Of a stretch of DNA of 11,472 nucleotides, positions 1 through 4,829 are shown piece after piece. Position 1 is the stretch's first letter; each line of letters begins with the position of its first letter. This DNA is from Candidatus Saccharimonadota bacterium. GTDB taxonomy: Bacteria > Patescibacteriota > Saccharimonadia > Saccharimonadales > Saccharimonadaceae. Where the stretch lies: NCBI GenBank assembly GCA_017511405.1, contig JAFWKB010000058.1, positions 1 through 11,472 on the forward strand. The letters run 5' to 3'. The position numbers and the translations under genes are program-made. The notes under the pieces are model-generated. The model saw nothing but the letters and a program-made list of their open reading frames with translations. It made no database searches and was not told where the DNA came from.

Positions 1-1
1 C

Positions 2-130
2 AAGCTTAAGGTTATGGAACCGGAGAGCGAAGATGAATGGCGATGGTTTTCACTGGATAAACTACCAGATAATCTTTATTCCCCGTCTGAGAAATTTATA
101 AAAGCATACCTAGAATCTAAGAAAGCGTAA
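2..130 (+). CDS. NUDIX hydrolase, C-terminal fragment (5' end outside window)
   Basis: The open frame enters at the left edge and ends at TAA 128-130, leaving 42 residues. The visible stretch reads EPESEDEWRWFSLDKLPDN, followed by PSEKFIKAYLES. This acidic EPE...EWRWF..D.LP.N pattern and the final short helix are typical of the last strand and helix of small NUDIX hydrolases of the MutT type, which cleave nucleoside diphosphates linked to another moiety. The NUDIX box itself (GX5EX7REUXEEXGU) would lie upstream, so the catalytic residues cannot be checked and the substrate is unknown. A strong terminator follows about 50 bases after the stop, so this is the last gene of its transcript. Family call is from pattern memory of the C-terminus only. 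Confidence 0.6.
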   Translation, partial: KLKVMEPESEDEWRWFSLDKLPDNLYSPSEKFIKAYLESKKA

Positions 131-179
131 CTTGTACTGAATAATTATTTAGAGTATTAACAGACGATTCTATAGGGGT

Positions 180-206
180 AAAAATGCGTTTTCGGACGCA
201 TTTTTT
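180..206 (+). terminator. Rho-independent terminator after the NUDIX gene
   Basis: A nine-base stem AAAATGCGT (181-189) pairs perfectly with ACGCATTTT (196-204) across the six-base loop TTTCGG, and the right arm runs directly into a T tract (201-206). This is a good intrinsic terminator for the plus-strand gene ending at 130. Confidence 0.88.
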
Positions 207-267
207 GTGTAAAATTGGTACAAAATAGCACCCTAGGATCTGCAGGGCACTTAACGGACTTTATCAC

Positions 268-293
268 TAAAAAATCGGCCATTTTGCCGATTT
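268..293 (-). terminator. Rho-independent terminator of the tRNA gene
   Basis: Read on the minus strand, AAATCGGC (293-286), a six-base loop, and GCCGATTT (279-272) form a perfect eight-base stem followed by further T residues. It starts 11 bases beyond the encoded CCA of the tRNA, as expected for a single-gene tRNA transcript. The 65 bases between it and the terminator at 180-206 show no gene or clear site. Confidence 0.85.
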
Positions 294-303
294 AAATAAA
301 ATC

Positions 304-379
304 TGGTGGGGGCAGCTGGGTTCGAACCAGCGACCAATCGGTTATGAGCCGACTGCTCTAACCACTGAGCTATGCCCCC
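304..379 (-). tRNA. tRNA with anticodon CAT, probably tRNA-Ile2 (lysidine type); elongator Met possible
   Basis: A full 76-base cloverleaf with encoded CCA is visible on the minus strand. The acceptor arms GGGGGCA and TGCCCCC pair over seven base pairs, followed by discriminator A and CCA. The D arm TAGCTCAGTGGTTAGAGCA, the anticodon stem GTCGG/CCGAT (one G-U pair) with loop CTCATAA, and the T arm CTGG TTCGAAC CCAG are all standard. It is not initiator tRNA, because base 1 pairs with base 72. CAT tRNAs are either elongator Met or Ile2, in which TilS modifies the C to lysidine. From memory, the D-arm through T-arm sequence is closer to E. coli ileX (including AGTGGTTAGAGCAG and TTGGTCGCTGGTTC) than to metT, so I favour Ile2, with moderate certainty. 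The gene call itself is secure. Confidence 0.95.
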
Positions 380-398
380 GTGATTAGGTTATTCTGCC

Positions 399-404
399 AT
401 TATA
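399..404 (-). promoter_or_regulatory. -10 element of the tRNA promoter
   Basis: TATAAT on the minus strand lies 19 bases upstream of the mature tRNA 5' end, giving a short leader for RNase P to remove. The -35 region is A/T-rich and has no good TTGACA match. It overlaps the T tract of the upstream terminator, showing how tightly the units are packed. Confidence 0.65.
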
Positions 405-414
405 CTATATTTAT

Positions 415-461
415 CTTAAAAATAAAATCCGCCTCGCACAAAGGTCGAGACGAGGTGGATT
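415..461 (-). terminator. Rho-independent terminator of the 68-aa protein gene
   Basis: On the minus strand, ATCCACCTCG (460-451) pairs with CGAGGCGGAT (436-427), with one G-U pair, across a 14-base loop, and is followed by TTTATTTTT. It begins 35 bases after the stop codon at 496-498 and should end that transcript just before the tRNA promoter. Confidence 0.8.
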
Positions 462-495
462 GTATGTACCTAAGTAAACTATTTATGCTAACAGT

Positions 496-702
496 TTAGG
501 CTTTTTTCTTCAAAGTTAGGAAACCGTTTCTTGGATTCTCATTGACTTCACGATCAGCAGGTAAATCACAAGGAGTACCTTTGCCACCATTCGCGTCTTT
601 AGTGAAGAAATAAATCGTCTGAGGCTTGCCACCGCGGAGCGTAACTTCGGTCTTGTGAAGATAGTATTTCACGCCTTTGCTGTTAGTATGTTCATAAGCC
701 AT
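496..702 (-). CDS. Conserved small protein of unknown function (68 aa)
   Basis: The start at 702 is fixed by a very strong Shine-Dalgarno, AAAGGAGG (719-712), nine bases upstream. The protein is soluble, with no signal peptide or membrane helix. Its core reads KYYLHKTEVTLRGGKP then QTIYFFTKD, followed by a short segment ending PRNGFLTLKKKA. I recall small CPR proteins with this YYLH..EVTLRGG...TIYFF core and a basic tail, but no assigned function. The alternation of aromatic and polar residues suggests a small beta-sheet fold, and a nucleic-acid or ribosome-associated role is conceivable but unproven. It has its own near-consensus promoter, strong ribosome binding site and terminator. This arrangement suggests high, independent expression, unlike most genes here. 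Confidence 0.85.
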   Translation of the reverse strand: MAYEHTNSKGVKYYLHKTEVTLRGGKPQTIYFFTKDANGGKGTPCDLPADREVNENPRNGFLTLKKKA

Positions 703-711
703 TAGCTTAAT

Positions 712-719
712 CCTCCTTT
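712..719 (-). promoter_or_regulatory. Strong Shine-Dalgarno of the 68-aa protein gene
   Basis: AAAGGAGG on the minus strand with a nine-base spacer to ATG (702-700). It is the longest anti-SD match I see in the window and contrasts with the leaderless-looking genes nearby. Confidence 0.85.
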
Positions 720-734
720 AATTATTGTAGTTTT

Positions 735-763
735 AGCATATTATTTTTGGACAGGGGTGTCAA
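735..763 (-). promoter_or_regulatory. Sigma-70-type promoter for the 68-aa protein gene
   Basis: A perfect -35 box TTGACA (763-758) is separated by exactly 17 bases from the -10 box TATGCT (740-735) on the minus strand. Transcription should start near 728, giving a leader of about 25 bases that holds the Shine-Dalgarno. The element sits in the short gap just after the stop of the upstream gene (770). I see no terminator in that gap, so read-through from the membrane protein gene is also likely. Confidence 0.8.
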
Positions 764-769
764 GGGGTT

Positions 770-1474
770 TTACGGGTTTTTCAAAATAATTAAGGTAATC
801 TCGAGGACGAGCCAGATAAGGAAGCGTATAAAAATTACAACACCTATGACGGCGGTAACCAAGATTACAAAGCCAGAAAGGCAAGGAGCCCAAATCGGTG
901 AAAGGAATTCGTGACGATAAAGCTCTGTGGAAGGAATAGTTACTGAGATATTTTCCTCAGAAAGGGCGCTTGCGGGATATTTGGCGAGTTCGTTCGTAAA
1001 ACAGTTCAGATATCCTTGGCTATTCCAGGCCCAACCGTTAGCGATTGCGAGCGGGCGACAAACGGCGGAGGCGGCAGCGTAGATATTTCCATTAGGATTA
1101 GAATCGTCGATTTCTTGTTCTGAAGCCTGGTTTATGATGGCGGTGGCGTCGCGAATATAGCTATTCTCTAGATAGAAAACCCCGGTGCCAAATTCCATCT
1201 TTTTAATGCCATTGTCGTCGACGACATTAATAACAATATGCTTCCTTGTAAAATTTCTTAGTTCATTAAGTTTCTCGGAAAGAAGCTCGGTATTTCCCTC
1301 TTCATCGGCGGACAAAACCTCTGAGCGAAGAGTCGTCATCTTGATATGATCAATTCTTAAGAGAGTAGCAGAAGCAAAAACGAAGAGAATAAAAACTAGG
1401 AAAAGTTGCCAAGTCTTAATAGCCTTCAGCCTGTATAGGGAACGTTTAACCGATTTTATGTTTTTTCCACCCAT
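770..1474 (-). CDS. Membrane protein of unknown function with an extracytoplasmic domain (234 aa)
   Basis: I do not recognise a characterised family. A basic cytoplasmic N-terminus (GGKNIKSVKRSLYRLK) is followed by a membrane helix at about 22-40. The region at about 45-195 is probably extracytoplasmic, and a long C-terminal hydrophobic segment spans about 198-230. The middle domain holds an acidic-polar stretch (EQEIDDSNPNGN) and two cysteines, C139 and C158, flanking a Trp-rich segment (GWAWNSQGYLNC); C198 sits at the edge of the second helix. C139 and C158 could form a disulfide, which is of interest given the thioredoxin-fold gene nearby. The start at 1474 is chosen because TATAAT lies 11 bases upstream, giving an almost leaderless message. 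Transcription diverges from murC. Confidence 0.8.
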   Translation of the reverse strand: MGGKNIKSVKRSLYRLKAIKTWQLFLVFILFVFASATLLRIDHIKMTTLRSEVLSADEEGNTELLSEKLNELRNFTRKHIVINVVDDNGIKKMEFGTGVFYLENSYIRDATAIINQASEQEIDDSNPNGNIYAAASAVCRPLAIANGWAWNSQGYLNCFTNELAKYPASALSEENISVTIPSTELYRHEFLSPIWAPCLSGFVILVTAVIGVVIFIRFLIWLVLEITLIILKNP

Positions 1475-1485
1475 GAATTAGTTTT

Positions 1486-1491
1486 ATTATA
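1486..1491 (-). promoter_or_regulatory. -10 element for the 234-aa membrane protein gene
   Basis: TATAAT on the minus strand ends 11 bases before the ATG, so the predicted transcript has a leader of only about four or five bases and no room for a Shine-Dalgarno. A weak -35, TTTATA (1514-1509), overlaps the divergent -10 of murC. Confidence 0.6.
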
Positions 1492-1503
1492 ACACGATTG
1501 GAG

Positions 1504-1509
1504 TATAAT
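1504..1509 (+). promoter_or_regulatory. -10 element for murC
   Basis: TATAAT is followed by eight bases (ATAAAGAT) and then the ATG of murC. With the usual six-to-seven-base spacing to the start site, the transcript would begin one or two bases before the ATG, so the mRNA is essentially leaderless. The -35 region falls over the divergent -10 and has no good consensus. Confidence 0.65.
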
Positions 1510-1517
1510 ATAAAGAT

Positions 1518-2774
1518 ATGAGAATATTTATTTCTGGAATTTCCGGAACGGCTATGGGCCCGCTTGCGTTGATGGCAAAAGAAGCTGGGTTTGAGGTATT
1601 CGGCACGGATTTAAATGAGGGGGCTGTAACGCAGGAGTTGAGAGATAAAGGTATAAAAGTTGAGATTGGCGCGCAGGATGGAAAAATGTTGCAAGATGAG
1701 TTTAGGAGCGGAGGCGTAGATTGGTTCGTATATACTTCCGCACTCCCTAAGGACCACCCTGAGTTAAAAAAAGCGAACGAGTTGGGCATAAAAGTTTCCA
1801 AACGCGATGAGTTTATAGAATTTTTGGTTAATCGTCTGAACTTGAAAATGGTGGCGGTTGCCGGCACGCACGGGAAGACGACTACGACAGCAGGAATTGT
1901 GTATTTATGCACGAAACTTAAACTCCCAGTTTCTTGGCTCGTGGGGACGACGTTGGGATTTGAGGGAGCGGGGAAATATGTAAGTGGCTCAAAATATTTG
2001 ATTTATGAAGCGGATGAGTATGATAGAAACTTTCTTTATTATCATCCATTTTTGTCGATTATTCCCTCTGTAAGTTACGATCATCCGGATATTTATCCGA
2101 CGGAAGAAGATTATAAGGCCGCGTTCGTGCAGTTTATTAAGCAAAGTAGAAAAACAATTGCAGAAACGACGCTCGATACAAAAATAACCGTATCTGGAAA
2201 AATAAGGCGATTTGATTTAGGGCTCGGGATTGAGGCGGTCAAGGAGATTGTAAAGGATTTAGAAGAGAGCGGTGAGCTTCCTGGGGGAGATTATTCTGAA
2301 GCACATATGATCGAGATTATGAATACCTTCCCTGGCGTCGGAAGAAGGATGGAAAAGATAAGGGCGGGTGTTTATTCTGATTATGCGCATCATCCTGAGG
2401 AAATCGCGGCAACGCTTGAAGTAGCGAATGAAGAGGCGAGAAAATGCGGCTTTAAAGGCGTTGTGGCGGTTTATGAGCCACACCAGAACGTAAGGCAACA
2501 TGAAGTGTTCTCAGGCTATAAAAAAGCCTTTCTTGGAGCAGATAAGCTGTTTTGGATGCCGACTTATTTAACGCGAGAAAATCCCAACCTTAAAGTTTTA
2601 AAGCCAGAGGATTTTATAGAAAGTTTGGAGAACTTTGAGGTTGGCGAAAGCGCCGAGTTTGATGAAAAACTATTTTTGAGATTAAAAGAATATTTAGAAC
2701 AGGGATATTTAGTTCTATTGATGACGGCGGGACCGGGGGATTTGTGGCTTAGGAAACATTTCGCCGAAGATTAA
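1518..2774 (+). CDS. murC: UDP-N-acetylmuramate--L-alanine ligase (MurC)
   Basis: MurC adds L-alanine to UDP-N-acetylmuramate with ATP, the first step of the peptidoglycan stem peptide, in the cytoplasm. The N-terminal Rossmann-like domain begins with GISGTAMGPLA (7-17). The ATP P-loop is AGTHGKTTTT (115-124), the middle domain has EADEYDRNF (164-172) and a DHPD element (188-191), and the C-terminal domain starts at FPGVGRRMEK (271-280), with DYAHHPEE (288-295), EPHQ (320-323) and TAGPGD (403-408). At 418 residues it is shorter than the usual 450-490; the loss lies in the middle domain between about 205 and 270, where the usual HN..N motif is not clear. The related recycling ligase Mpl shares these motifs, but is usually longer and I judge it less likely. 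No other mur gene is in view. The stop overlaps the convergent neighbour's stop. Confidence 0.88.
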   Translation: MRIFISGISGTAMGPLALMAKEAGFEVFGTDLNEGAVTQELRDKGIKVEIGAQDGKMLQDEFRSGGVDWFVYTSALPKDHPELKKANELGIKVSKRDEFIEFLVNRLNLKMVAVAGTHGKTTTTAGIVYLCTKLKLPVSWLVGTTLGFEGAGKYVSGSKYLIYEADEYDRNFLYYHPFLSIIPSVSYDHPDIYPTEEDYKAAFVQFIKQSRKTIAETTLDTKITVSGKIRRFDLGLGIEAVKEIVKDLEESGELPGGDYSEAHMIEIMNTFPGVGRRMEKIRAGVYSDYAHHPEEIAATLEVANEEARKCGFKGVVAVYEPHQNVRQHEVFSGYKKAFLGADKLFWMPTYLTRENPNLKVLKPEDFIESLENFEVGESAEFDEKLFLRLKEYLEQGYLVLLMTAGPGDLWLRKHFAED

Positions 2775-3163
2775 ATACCGAGCGATTCATCGGATAACGG
2801 TTTAGGACCGAAGGGATCCGAAGAAAAATCGTTGAGACGATCGAGCTCTTCGGCGAGGTTCTCTAGATATTCGTCCATATCTTTGCTTGTGAGCACTCCA
2901 GAATCCGGGAAGGAATAGTCGGTATTATCTTTGTCGCGTTCAGCCTCTTCTTTTTCCGGGAGAAATCCTGGTCTTGAGCGGTCGAGATAAATATCCCCGG
3001 AATCATGGTAGATTTTGAGGGTAATAAAAGTGAAAAGAAAAGTGATGATTGTTGAACCGAGACCTAAGATAAGGAGATTGCGACTTCCGGAAGATAGTTT
3101 AGACTTAGGGATTTTGGGTTTTTTGTTAGAAGGAACATCGTTTACGTCGGTAGGGTTAGTCAT
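2771..3163 (-). CDS. Small single-helix membrane protein of unknown function (130 aa)
   Basis: The third gene of an overlapping minus-strand cluster. A hydrophilic Lys/Pro-rich N-terminus (to about 28) precedes one membrane helix at about 29-50. An acidic C-terminal domain follows, with DIYLDRSRPGFLPEKEE (57-73) as its most distinctive patch and a short helical region DMDEYLENLAEELDRL (95-110). No signal peptidase site is seen, so it is probably anchored with the acidic part outside, although orientation is not certain because both flanks are charged. The start is supported by AAGGAG seven bases upstream and by an eight-base overlap (ATGACTAA) with the preceding gene, which implies translational coupling. 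I do not recognise a characterised family; the RPGFLPEEE-like patch reminds me of uncharacterised Saccharibacteria proteins. Confidence 0.78.
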   Translation of the reverse strand: MTNPTDVNDVPSNKKPKIPKSKLSSGSRNLLILGLGSTIITFLFTFITLKIYHDSGDIYLDRSRPGFLPEKEEAERDKDNTDYSFPDSGVLTSKDMDEYLENLAEELDRLNDFSSDPFGPKPLSDESLGI

Positions 3164-3695
3164 GAATTTTCTCCTTTATTTTTTCTGCGGAGTCAAAAGA
3201 AGACGTTAAAAGCTCGTTAAGGGTTTTCATGTCGGAGGCAACAAATTCGCGTTTTTTGCGGGTTTCTAAAAGTTTCTCATAAAAACTATCAGGGTTAAGT
3301 CGGCAATCTAAGACAATTAATTCTTCTAAGGATTTAGAATAGTCAATAAAGTCGGCAGAGAATTTAGAGCGGGAATTAGCGAGGGAAGTCTGGAGATTAA
3401 TCATAGGGACCGAGGAAATGTTATTTTTGACCAATCTAAGGTTGAGTGGGGTAACATATTTCGAGGAGACAGTCTCATAAATTGAACCGAAATAAATGCG
3501 GGCACGAGAATCGGCACGCTGAAGGTTTTTGAGGCTTTGACGAATCGTACCGCAGTTTTGAGAGATTAGCCCACGCTTTTCTTCGGAAAGGTTCGTTTTT
3601 TCTTCTCCTTCGGCGGAAACTGGTATTGTTGTATTTTTTACAACATTTATAGACATGATTCCAAAAAGTATAAATGGGAGAAATTTAGCTTTCAT
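3156..3695 (-). CDS. Secreted protein of unknown function with two cysteines (179 aa)
   Basis: Second gene of the coupled cluster. A cleavable-looking signal peptide is present: MKAKF, a hydrophobic core to about residue 19, then a site after VSA (26-28) before EGEE. The mature protein is mostly predicted helical, rich in Lys, Ser and Leu, with exactly two cysteines: C48 in SQNCGTIRQ and C131 in VLDCRLNPDSF. These may form one disulfide, which fits the thioredoxin-fold protein encoded directly upstream. The ATG lies inside the end of that upstream gene (11-base overlap, ATGAAAGCTAA) with only a weak Shine-Dalgarno, so re-initiation is likely. The family is unrecognised. Its tail overlaps the next start by eight bases. 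Confidence 0.8.
   Translation of the reverse strand: MKAKFLPFILFGIMSINVVKNTTIPVSAEGEEKTNLSEEKRGLISQNCGTIRQSLKNLQRADSRARIYFGSIYETVSSKYVTPLNLRLVKNNISSVPMINLQTSLANSRSKFSADFIDYSKSLEELIVLDCRLNPDSFYEKLLETRKKREFVASDMKTLNELLTSSFDSAEKIKEKIHD
3627..3645. repeat. Short inverted repeat near the start of the secreted two-cysteine protein gene
   Basis: Arms TGTTGTA (3627-3633) and TACAACA (3639-3645) surround a run of five T. The GTTGTA-N5-TACAAC core is the same as at 7528-7544. It falls in the codons for the end of the signal peptide (VVKNTT). Confidence 0.55.
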
Positions 3696-4785
3696 AAAGA
3701 CCTAGGTGTTTCTTGTTGTTATAAATCAGCGTAGGGATTCCCTTGATATGAACTTGATCATTGACTATATTGTTAACTTTTTCTAGAAGCAATTTGACTT
3801 CGTCGGATTTTGACAGGCGAGAGATTTCTTTAATTTCCTCTTCGGATGCGCCGAACTCTTTAAGCCAGGTCTTGAGTTCATTTTTCGCTTCGTCTTCAGA
3901 GAGCGAGGAGAGATAACTTTGATAGATGACTCCGTCTTCGTTTTTTTCTGTAAAGATACGGTTGAGGATTTTGAGCCCGAAATTACGTTGATCCTCGGAG
4001 GTTTTATCTTCGTCAAAGAGGGCAGAGGCATAGAAATACCTTGCGATTAGATTAGAATTATTGAATTTATAGTCAGTATCGTTGATTTTAATTGGATATA
4101 GCAAGATAGCAGTTTTATAATTCTCAAAAAAGCCAGAAGATAGTTGATTGCGGAAAGACATCATGCATGCCGAACAACCAGGATCGACGATGTCTAATGC
4201 ATAAGGAGCTTCATCGCTTGGAGATTGTTTAGAATCGTCAAGTATTGAAGCGTCGACAAAAGTTGCGGGGGAAATATAATAATCTTCTGCTTGCCAGACC
4301 TTAAGCCTGTCCGGAATAGCAGCAAAAATATCGCCCCATTCAGTAAACCAACGGCCAGTTTTTTCTAATAGATTTTTGTTTGCCTCGTCATCTCCGAGAG
4401 AGCAAGCTTCAGCGCTCAAAGTGCAGGAAGCGGGACGATCAACATTGCATGTTCCGAGCGTCCAGAGAGCAAGTAGGGACTTTACTGAGGTCAGAACAGC
4501 CCAGACAAAAACTACGACAATGACGATGGAGCCAACCTCGATTAGGATAGAGAGGGGTTTAACAAGATTAGGTTTTTTGAGGATGACTTTTTTAAGAAGC
4601 GCATTCTTCACATCGTCCTTAAAATTTGTGTCACATTTTTGTAAACGAACTTTTTTACCAACGCAGCCCCAGGATTTTTTCATAACCTTTAGATAGGCTC
4701 GTCCAACTTCACGCTTGAAGATGGAAATAATTGCAACAAAAATACCAATTAAGCCAAGAATAATAAACGCAGCAATACATACCAT
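3685..4785 (-). CDS. Membrane-anchored thioredoxin-fold (DsbA-like) protein (366 aa)
   Basis: The N-terminus has two membrane helices (about 3-23 and 80-105) linked by a basic, cysteine-bearing loop (C41, C51). This layout resembles an N-terminal module I recall from other CPR thioredoxin-like proteins (GCVGKKVRLQKCDTNF here). A cysteine-rich stretch follows the second helix (C113, C121, C128). The C-terminal part is a DsbA/DsbG-like thioredoxin fold: ALDIVDPGCSACMMSF holds the CxxC active site C204-S-A-C207, about 140 mostly helical residues follow, and GIPT (349-352) supplies the cis-proline P351. Together these suggest thiol oxidation or disulfide shuffling outside the cytoplasmic membrane. 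A DsbB/VKOR-type partner is not in view. The gene leads a three-gene overlapping cluster, and TATAAT six bases before the ATG implies a leaderless mRNA. Confidence 0.85.
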   Translation of the reverse strand: MVCIAAFIILGLIGIFVAIISIFKREVGRAYLKVMKKSWGCVGKKVRLQKCDTNFKDDVKNALLKKVILKKPNLVKPLSILIEVGSIVIVVVFVWAVLTSVKSLLALWTLGTCNVDRPASCTLSAEACSLGDDEANKNLLEKTGRWFTEWGDIFAAIPDRLKVWQAEDYYISPATFVDASILDDSKQSPSDEAPYALDIVDPGCSACMMSFRNQLSSGFFENYKTAILLYPIKINDTDYKFNNSNLIARYFYASALFDEDKTSEDQRNFGLKILNRIFTEKNEDGVIYQSYLSSLSEDEAKNELKTWLKEFGASEEEIKEISRLSKSDEVKLLLEKVNNIVNDQVHIKGIPTLIYNNKKHLGLYES

Positions 4786-4791
4786 GAGATA

Positions 4792-4797
4792 ATTATA
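4792..4797 (-). promoter_or_regulatory. -10 element for the thioredoxin-fold cluster
   Basis: TATAAT on the minus strand is separated by only six bases from the ATG at 4785, so transcription should start at or within a base of the start codon. A possible -35, TATACA (4821-4816, 18-base spacer), lies on the divergent -10 box. Confidence 0.7.
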
Positions 4798-4817
4798 ACA
4801 GCTTTAAGATTATAGTG

Positions 4818-4823
4818 TATAAT
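4818..4823 (+). promoter_or_regulatory. -10 element for the aminotransferase-gtrA pair; fixes the start at 4830
   Basis: TATAAT is followed by six bases (GATTTT) and ATG at 4830. The longer frame would start at GTG 4815, but that codon lies upstream of and partly against the -10 box, so it cannot be on this transcript. A possible -35, ATAACA (4795-4800, 17-base spacer), overlaps the divergent -10. Confidence 0.7.
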
Positions 4824-4829
4824 GATTTT

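Noticed and set aside
207..267. Small RNA or gene between the two facing terminators
   Set aside because: Only about 60 bases lie between the terminator at 180-206 and that of the tRNA; no promoter, hairpin or open frame was convincing.
1487..1912. Long minus-strand open frame within murC
   Set aside because: It is antisense to the conserved P-loop region of murC, with no promoter, binding site or family resemblance.
4376..4696. Plus-strand open frame within the thioredoxin-fold gene
   Set aside because: Composition is arbitrary (Arg/Thr/Ser runs) and the opposite strand holds clear membrane and CxxC features.
4815..4829. GTG start adding five residues to the aminotransferase
   Set aside because: The GTG precedes the TATAAT box that should drive the gene, so it would not be transcribed; ATG 4830 also aligns better with the family N-terminus.
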